Program-made: the position numbers and the translations under genes
Part shown: positions 57,426 through 64,000 of the stretch, in pieces
How positions within the stretch are numbered: position 1 is the stretch's first letter
Layout of the letters: each line of letters starts with the position of its first letter
Notes under the pieces: model-generated
What the model saw: only the letters and a program-made list of their open reading frames with translations
Database searches by the model: none
What the model was told of the DNA's origin: nothing
Source of the DNA: Dillenia suffruticosa
Taxonomy: Eukaryota; Streptophyta; Magnoliopsida; Dilleniales; Dilleniaceae
Assembly (NCBI GenBank): GCA_033439265.1
Contig: JAVTVX010000002.1
Coordinates: 13,622,174 to 13,686,173 of the forward strand
Direction of reading: 5' to 3'
Length of the DNA stretch: 64,000 bases

Positions 57426-58847
57426 TTACCTCCTAGCTGTTGTGTTTGAGAAAGGATGGACCGAACCTGATGCATGTTTTGGGCTTTGCATATGCCAATC
57501 ACTCTCTCCTAGGTCCAAATCTCGTTTCTCTATGCTCAAAATACTTTCAATGGATTTTGGGCCCATCTCTTGATTCCACCTGGTATGTGATCTGGCCACC
57601 ATCAGCTGATGATTGTGGCTCAGAACAATTGCTTGACATTCCTGGTCCATGTTCCTTAATTCCATTGGGCCCACAACCTTGTTAAATACCCGCCCACTTC
57701 TCTCTTTTTGCCTTAGAGTTCCTCTTGAAAGTTCTGATTTATCTCCTTAACTACTCCACTCTCTTCCTTAAGAAGAGTTAACCTCTTGCTTACACTCCTA
57801 TACAAATTTTGTATCTTCCTCCTCAGACCTCTGCCTGACTCATCCCCCTCATAGCTTCTAGACAAACTAGGATCTTGCATGATATTCATTCTTCCTTTTC
57901 CTGACAGCTCCTTTGTCGTCTCATCACCAGTCTCCTTTGTGTCCCTCGCCGGCTCTGACATCTCGATATCCTCGCTTAAGCTCGTAAATCTATTTTATCT
58001 TGGCATGTTCGCTTCCACCTTTCCCCTATTTTTGCTTGTTTTGGCAATCTTGGGTTTTTGCGCGACGATTATCCAAGGTCCCAGCTCCTCCTCTGGCATC
58101 ACCGTGCTCGGTTGACCCTTCGCCCCTTCGATGGCTCTGTCATTTCCTTCTTCCTCCTTTTCTCGTTCGCTACATATTTCCTTTGCATGACCTACCCTCC
58201 CGCACTTAAAACACAAAACATGAATTCCTTCGTATTCAATTTTTTGTACTTCCTTCCCTATCTTAACCCTCAGAATCAAGGGTTTGTTCAAGTAGATTTC
58301 GACACAAACTCTGGCATACTTTCCTCTAAGAGCATTGGCAGTGTTGGTGTCCACATGGATGGGTTTCCCAAGTAGTCTATCCACCTCCAAGAGAACCTTT
58401 TCATTAAAGAATTCAATAGGAAGTTGGGGAAGCAGACCCAAACTGCCGTACGTTCGATCTCTGTAGCTGAAGGGGAAAACCAAGGCCTCCAATTTTGAAC
58501 TGTGAGATAGTGGTCGTGGATCATTCACAGACCATCAAGCAGAATTCTATTGTATTCCTGTAGGAGATCGAACTTTGCTAGAAGAAAGCCCTCACCCAAA
58601 TCCAGTAACTCCATGTTTCCCTCTAGTCTCCACATTGTGGTGACTTTCGTGAGCATTAGATGGTAACCTATAGATTTTCCTAGTAGTTTGATAATTAGGG
58701 ATTTCTTTCAAGATCGCCATAATTTCTTAAGTTCATCACTTGTAATATTCATGGTAGGCAGGTGATAATTTATGTCCTCCATTTCTGATTCACCTCGAGC
58801 CAAGCATTTTCTTTAATTTCGCAATCCATCTCTTTATCCTCCTCCAT
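57426..58847 (-). pseudogene. LINE ORF1 with DUF4283 and zinc knuckle (copy 2)
   Basis: This duplicates 45465-46886 with the same early stop after the ATG at 58847, the same Trp-to-stop before 58528, and the intact-looking knuckle 'CFKCGRVGHAKEIC' (57995-58528). Confidence 0.82.
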
Positions 58848-58861
58848 CCAAGGGGTTGAAT

Positions 58862-59761
58862 GGATGAATTTATCAAATAAATACAAAAATAAATGTCATA
58901 ATTTATTTTTTTATTTTTTTAGTGAATCCATATTTTGACGAATCCATATTTTTATTAATCCGATTTGAAAGTTATCGAGTCCATTTTTTGTATAAATTAT
59001 TTTTTTTATAAACTATAGGTATATAATAATCACGTTGATTTTAATTAAATTCGGTTCGAATCGAGTTGGACTCTTAAAAAATAAAACTCTTCCGATATCT
59101 ATTTTCATTATATATAAGATTAAATTTTAAAATTTTATTTAAATGATAAAAGTATTTAAATATTAAATCAACAAGATATTGATAAGTAGATCTCATGATT
59201 TATTAAAAAGAAGAAATGTGAGAGAGAGACACCTGATTGATGAAAGTTTGAGCTTTTATGAATTTATAATTTAATAAAATTTTGCATAGTTGTGCAGAAA
59301 TTTTATTTATTTATTTTCATAGAGGGTTGAGCATGAGTTGTGGGATGAGAATGATAGCCGATCAAAATCGGCATTAAGAATAGACTCCAAAACGTATGAA
59401 TCCTGTAACATCAATTAACATATCAATTGATCGACTAGTCGTGTTCAGCGTCTCAATCATGATAATGATAGTTTAGTTTTGGTTTTGGCTTAGATTTCAT
59501 CCAAAGCACATTTTAAAATATATATATTAAATTTAAAAATATCTTAAATTTATTAATAAATGAACTTATAATTATAATTAAGTCTGACCTTCACTGTTCC
59601 ACGTTGTTATACACCTGCGTTAGTTATCAAATAAACTAAGGTTGTCTGATGACAAAAATAATTTTAACCCTGTAATGAAGCATACGCAGGTTCCGCAAAA
59701 GAAGGCAACTTAATTTTCACCCTTTTTGGACCACACCCAACTAGTAAATTTCCTTCATTCC
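58862..59761. repeat. Upstream flank of P450 in unit D
   Basis: A match to 46901-47800 with no differences noticed. No gene. Confidence 0.7.
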
Positions 59762-59762
59762 C

Positions 59763-59773
59763 CTATATAAATA
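59763..59773 (+). promoter_or_regulatory. TATA box of the P450 pseudogene, unit D
   Basis: 'ctatataaata' at the same distance from the ATG (59825) as in unit C. Confidence 0.65.
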
Positions 59774-59824
59774 CAAGCTCATCACACTCTTATCAACTCA
59801 AAAGAAACCAGCATTTCTATTCTA

Positions 59825-60311
59825 ATGGAGCTTTATAGTTTTCTTCTTCTCTTTCTGCTTCTCTTGATCTCAAACCATTTCTTGCTTCGCGTGGCTCAAC
59901 ATGGCCTCCTCAGCAAGAAGAGGCTCCCCCCGGGTCCAATCGGGCTTCCGATCATGGGGAGATCTCATCACTATAGGTGATGGGCCCCACGAGTCCTTAG
60001 CCAAGCTGGCCAAAATCCATGGTCCATTAATGACAGTCAAATTGGGGTTTACAACCACCGTTGTTGCCTCCTCGACGGAAATGGCCAAAGAAATACTTCA
60101 AAATAACGATCAAGACTTCATAGGAAGGACTGTGCCGGATGAAGTCACGGCTGAAAATGGGTATGATATGTCCATGGCTGGGTTACCCGGTGGCCCGAAA
60201 TGGAGGAATCTTAGAGTGCTTTGCACTAGCCAAGTTTTCACAACTCAAAAGATTTGATGCTTTGCAAAGTTTAAGCCATCAAATGGTGGAATGTGACTGA
60301 TGCCGGTAAAT
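59825..60311 (+). pseudogene. CYP76-like cytochrome P450 fragment (unit D)
   Basis: The same as 47864-48350, shifted by 11,961 bp. It has ATG with membrane anchor and PPGP hinge, a stop after 51 codons at 59978-59980, a continuing P450 frame to 60257, a second frame change, and loss of homology soon after. It shares every visible defect with unit C, so the gene was already dead before the repeat was copied. Confidence 0.9.
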
Positions 60312-61233
60312 ATGGAGAGTAATTATAAGATTTGTTTAATATTTAAAGAAATCTTGGAATTTATTTTTAATATTATTTCTCTATTTTTTTAAAACTTTAA
60401 TTTTATATTTTTATATTTTATAATTAATTAATTAATTTATATATTTATGTATTTTTCTTTATGTTTTAAATGACTTATCTCGGTATTTAGAATTAAAACT
60501 TAACTTGTCGTGATCGTTGTATATACGATTACATGGTTTTCCTCGCAGAGGATCCAAATTTCAATACATGATCGCAACAAACAATGTCTTTTTACCTGCT
60601 CATTGAAAAGTCCAAAAAGGTGTTTGATTGCAATTATGGGAATCCCATGATCATAATGAGGAAAATGTCAAGCTATAAAAGTTAGGAAATAAATAAAACT
60701 TTTAAAAAACCATTATTAACGGTTTTCCATTCAAAAATGTATTTAATTTAAATTAAAACGAAGCAAAATGCATTAACAAAAAATTACACTGCAACAGTAT
60801 ATAATATATTGGAGTCACACTTTGTCATAAGATTATGTCATCCCCATGCGATGCTTATACCCCCCCGACACTGTGGCTATAACGTCTATTTACCATTAAT
60901 CTCTCTCTATCCTTAACCACCATTCCTTAAAATATCTTTAAAAAAAAAAAGAGAAAAAAATACGAAAGTTCAATTCACATTTAAAAATTATTAAGTTCTT
61001 AATTGAATAAAACATGAAAAAGAAATTATATTTCGTGACAGTTGCTAGAGGTTAAAATATTCCTATCACAATAAGACTATATATCTCATTATTTAATTAT
61101 GCATGAAGACCATATATATATATATATGAATATCTCATTATTTAATATTAGTGAATTTAAATTAGACACGCGATCTTCCCTGCTGTTATAGCATAAAATC
61201 ACAAATTATTGCATCCAACAGAAAATGGCCATC
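60312..61233. other. Intergenic spacer between P450 fragment and subtilase (unit D)
   Basis: AT-rich and equivalent to 48351-49272. No gene is supported. Confidence 0.7.
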
Positions 61234-63141
61234 TCATTTGAACAAAATAGCTATTGGACTCCTAACAACATGCTCGTCCGAGACCCACGTCAGAGCTCCT
61301 TGGGCAATTGGCGTGCTTATGTTGCGAGAACCTGCAGTAGTAAATGTCACTGAATATGTCAACTTTTGATTCTTCTCTGAAAAGTTGAGCTTTGTAGGTT
61401 TGACTGTCACTTTGACTCCTTCTGGTGCTGTAATTTCAGAAGTATACGAAGAACTAGCCGCTCCAACATTGGTAACTGTCCTTGTATAAGTCAGGCTATC
61501 AGACTCGAGAATAACTGAAAATGAAGGATAATTTAGTTCTGCCTCCTGAATAACTGATTCCTCTGAGCAACTGACTTGCCTGTTTGCTATGACTTCGACT
61601 TGAGAATCGGTGTAACCCAAACCACATAGGTACGGAATATAGTCATCTGCTTTGAGGTCATAAACAAGGCCTGGATCACTAGCTGCTGATGGATTTACTT
61701 GTCCTGCTCCGGTTGCAAAGACATTTGCCGGTTGGAGATCCGTATCCGTAATAGGCTTGCCTGCAAGGTTATTTGGATTGGCGGAGGTAATTATGGCAGA
61801 TTTAATTGCTGCAGGAGACCAGTCAGGGTGAGAGGCTTTCAACAAAGCAGCGATGCCACTAAGATGAGGGCAGGCCATTGATGTGCCAGAAAGGAATTCG
61901 AAATTCCTACTTGAATCAGCACTATCATCAGATGGAAATGCAGCTAGAATATCCACTCCAGGGCCAAGAATGTCAGGTTTCAGAATACCAGGACTTGCCT
62001 GGCTTGGGCCTCTGGAAGAGAACTGTGCAACCATTGGATCTGTTTCATCTTCAGTGACAACATATTCTTCCCCATTTCCAAGTTGTGAAGTCTCCGGTAA
62101 CCTTCTGTCAATGGTACTTGCTCCAACAGTAAGTATCCATGGGGCCTCATTAGACAAAGTACCTTCAACAGGAGAAAACCCCTCACCGGAATTCCCTGCT
62201 GCGCAGCTAACAAATATTCCCTTTTTAATTGCACTGTATGCACCTATGGCAATCCCATCATCGTAGAAAGGAATTGAAGGCCCCCCAAGCGAAAGAGAGA
62301 GCACATCGACACCATCCTCAATTGCAGCGTCCATCCCAGCTAATATAGCACTACTAGGGCAGCCCTGACCGCCACATATTTTGTAAATTGCAAGGTGAGC
62401 TAAAGGTGCCAACCCTGAGGCTGTGCCCTTAGCAAATCCATTTTTATTAGCACCCTCTACAAAGTTTCCGGCAGCTGTGCTTGCTGTGTGAGTGCCGTGT
62501 CCTTCCGTATCCATCAGTGACTCACCGCTCAAAAAGTTTCTTGCACCTATGAGCTTATTGTTGCACACTGTCCCATTAAATCCACACTCGCCTTTCCACT
62601 TAGATGGAGGAGGAGGAACTCCTTCATCACTAAAGGACAGGTGTTCTGGAAAAAGGCCCGTGTCCAAGACTCCAACAATAATGCCTTTTCCAAAGTTGGA
62701 AGCTTTCCAAAACCCGCTCTTCGGATTCAACCCCAAGAAGCTTGGGGTTCGAGTTGTAAGCAATGGCAATAGCTTTTCTGGACTTGAAAACACAAACCCT
62801 TCCTTCTGTTCCATTGCTTTTGCTTCTTCCGCAGTCAACTTGGCTGCAAACCCAGTCATAACATGGTTGTAAAAGTAAACCATCCGTGATTCTGGGTTTG
62901 AACTCTTGATGGTAGCTGCCAAAAATGACTTGTAAAAGCTTTCTAGGTCCTTGTACGGAGTTAAGCTTCTGTTGTCTGGCAGCCTCACATGGACAATGTA
63001 TGTTTGCAAGCTATTCTGCTCAGTAACGGCATCAAGAGGTGCAAATCGTTGCACCCGAGCACATGCCGGTAGAAAACTAGACACGAAAGCTATAGAGAGA
63101 AGTAGGGCAATTTTTATGTTTGATATCATCGTGCACCTCAT
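61234..63141 (-). CDS. Subtilisin-like serine protease lacking the PA domain (copy 4)
   Basis: A 635-residue single-exon S8 protease with a protein identical to copies 2 and 3. The catalytic residues are at Asp160, His215 and Ser421, with Asn317 in the oxyanion position. The PA domain is absent and the Fn3-like tail is complete. It is convergent with the P450 pseudogene at 59825-60311. Nothing in the coding sequence separates it from copy 3. Confidence 0.93.
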   Translation of the reverse strand: MRCTMISNIKIALLLSIAFVSSFLPACARVQRFAPLDAVTEQNSLQTYIVHVRLPDNRSLTPYKDLESFYKSFLAATIKSSNPESRMVYFYNHVMTGFAAKLTAEEAKAMEQKEGFVFSSPEKLLPLLTTRTPSFLGLNPKSGFWKASNFGKGIIVGVLDTGLFPEHLSFSDEGVPPPPSKWKGECGFNGTVCNNKLIGARNFLSGESLMDTEGHGTHTASTAAGNFVEGANKNGFAKGTASGLAPLAHLAIYKICGGQGCPSSAILAGMDAAIEDGVDVLSLSLGGPSIPFYDDGIAIGAYSAIKKGIFVSCAAGNSGEGFSPVEGTLSNEAPWILTVGASTIDRRLPETSQLGNGEEYVVTEDETDPMVAQFSSRGPSQASPGILKPDILGPGVDILAAFPSDDSADSSRNFEFLSGTSMACPHLSGIAALLKASHPDWSPAAIKSAIITSANPNNLAGKPITDTDLQPANVFATGAGQVNPSAASDPGLVYDLKADDYIPYLCGLGYTDSQVEVIANRQVSCSEESVIQEAELNYPSFSVILESDSLTYTRTVTNVGAASSSYTSEITAPEGVKVTVKPTKLNFSEKNQKLTYSVTFTTAGSRNISTPIAQGALTWVSDEHVVRSPIAILFK

Positions 63142-63243
63142 GTTCTCTTATGAAAGAGAGCTAAAGAAAAGCAGATGTTGTGAAGCGTAAGAATCGAGAG
63201 AAGTAATGTATTATTCGGTATAAATTAAACTTCAGAGTGGAGC

Positions 63244-63264
63244 TATATATATATAGATATATAT
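63244..63264 (-). promoter_or_regulatory. Probable TATA region of subtilase copy 4
   Basis: The same interrupted TA tract as copies 2 and 3, about 105-120 bp upstream of the start codon. Confidence 0.5.
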
Positions 63265-63742
63265 GTATATTGTGGAACATATCATATATTTTGAAAATAT
63301 TTTTAAAAATGTTATATATTAAAATTAAATCAATATATAGTGAATATTGTATTACCAAAATAATGAATATTATGGTAACATTTTGAAAATATTATATCAT
63401 CAATTATATGAATATCCTCCTCAAACTCAAGTATGTGGACTAGATATCAGCTTGAATTCCAAAACTAAATCATGAAAGTGTCCCAAAATACATAATAAAA
63501 CATTTAGTAATAGAATATGGTATAGCAATAACATATTCAATAAGCATAGTAATTGAATATTTGATGGATATATTATAGTATAGATAACCAGACTGCATCC
63601 ACTTCAGAAAAATGAAATCCATGAAAATAAAGAATCTTTGGATATTAAACAATGTGCATATGTTAAACTTAACCTATACACATTAATATCCTTTTGACAA
63701 TTGGTGCTGATGACAAATGAAAGGTTGTTTCCTTCGATAAAG

Positions 63743-63786
<44 letters not shown>

Positions 63787-64000
63787 ACTTATCCCAATTT
63801 AATGATTATGAAAGGACATATTTTTTTGGTAATCTTTTGATATCAATAATTTTTATTAGAAATCAATAAATATAAAGAAATTTAATGATTATGAAAGGAC
63901 ATATATACACATTATTATCAATATTCTTTCAATTAGGAACTTAATAATTTTTTCCTCCTTGTAACAAAAAATATATATATCAATATGAATAGTAATAGTG
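63265..64000. other. Upstream DNA of subtilase copy 4 to window end
   Basis: AT-rich with no gene. It holds the single copy of the 148-bp sequence (about 63464-63594) and an (AT)20 run at 63745-63784. It matches unit C apart from the length of that run. Confidence 0.7.

Larger units (their letters stand above)
53133..58861 (-). mobile_element. Plant L1-type LINE with RNase H, dead (copy 2)
   Basis: A near-perfect duplicate of 41173-46900 at a constant offset of 11,961 bp. It has the same order (ORF1, endonuclease, reverse transcriptase, zf-RVT, RNase H), the same stops and frameshifts and the same junction to unit DNA on the right ('ggatgaattt' at 58862). It was copied as part of the 12-kb repeat, not by retrotransposition. 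Visible differences are a T/C change at the start of the tail and one Leu/Pro change in RNase H. Confidence 0.9.
48430..60390. repeat. 12-kb tandem repeat, copy 2 (11,961 bp)
   Basis: It contains subtilase copy 3, the second LINE and P450 pseudogene D. It is head-to-tail with copies 1 and 3. It keeps the 11-bp 'catatagggca' (about 52908) that copy 1 lacks. Unit A (about 28974) and the old tail (about 580) have related bases there, so the copy 2 state is likely ancestral. Confidence 0.9.
60391..64000. repeat. 12-kb tandem repeat, copy 3 (partial, 3,610 bp in window)
   Basis: The head-to-tail repeat starts a third time and runs off the window edge. It covers subtilase copy 4 and part of its upstream DNA. 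Whether it also includes a third LINE cannot be seen. Confidence 0.88.

Overview
The window is plant nuclear DNA, most likely from a eudicot. It contains plant-type S8 subtilases with an I9 propeptide and Fn3-like tail, a CYP76-like cytochrome P450 fragment, plant LTR retrotransposons of Ty3/gypsy and Ty1/copia type, an RNase H-bearing plant LINE and a tRNA-derived SINE. The background is AT-rich. There are no operons, no prokaryotic features and no CRISPR arrays. The species cannot be named from the sequence.

The backbone is a tandem gene cluster. Its ancestral unit is: 5' module, P450 gene (+ strand), subtilase gene (- strand, convergent with the P450), 3' module. Unit A runs from about 1575 to 29310 and is split by a 20.7-kb retrotransposon nest. 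Unit B runs from about 34150 to 41172. Units C (from 46901) and D (from 58862) follow. Each unit has an intact single-exon subtilase reading frame: 4267-6168, 37330-39237, 49273-51180 and 61234-63141, all minus. The last three encode identical 635-residue proteins. All four lack the protease-associated (PA) domain that plant subtilases normally carry between the oxyanion Asn and the catalytic Ser. The P450 is a frameshifted, truncated pseudogene in A, C and D and is missing from B.

From about 36487 onward the DNA is a near-perfect head-to-tail repeat with an 11.94-11.96 kb period, in two full copies plus a 3.6-kb partial copy. Each full period holds a subtilase, a dead LINE (minus strand) and the P450 pseudogene. 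Unit A shares a colinear 1.9-kb stretch with these copies (2924-4823) but is clearly diverged on both sides, which suggests gene conversion or unequal exchange ending inside the subtilase gene.

Units B and C preserve the empty sites of insertions in unit A, so those insertions can be delimited exactly. A SINE lies at 7293-7485 with a 16-bp target duplication. The nest lies at 7576-28293 with target duplication AATAT. It contains an Athila-like low-coding LTR element with a gag remnant, LTRs in both orientations and signs of an internal inversion. It also contains a solo LTR (13478-15975, target duplication CTCAT) and a complete but decayed Tekay/Del-type chromovirus (16688-27485, target duplication TTAAC, LTRs of about 2.74 kb). 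A decayed Ty1/copia element (29311-34149) sits between units A and B.

No unknown multi-gene system was recognised. The most notable items are the PA-less subtilase cluster, its very recent 12-kb amplification (real or an assembly artefact), and the homogenised tract ending within a gene.
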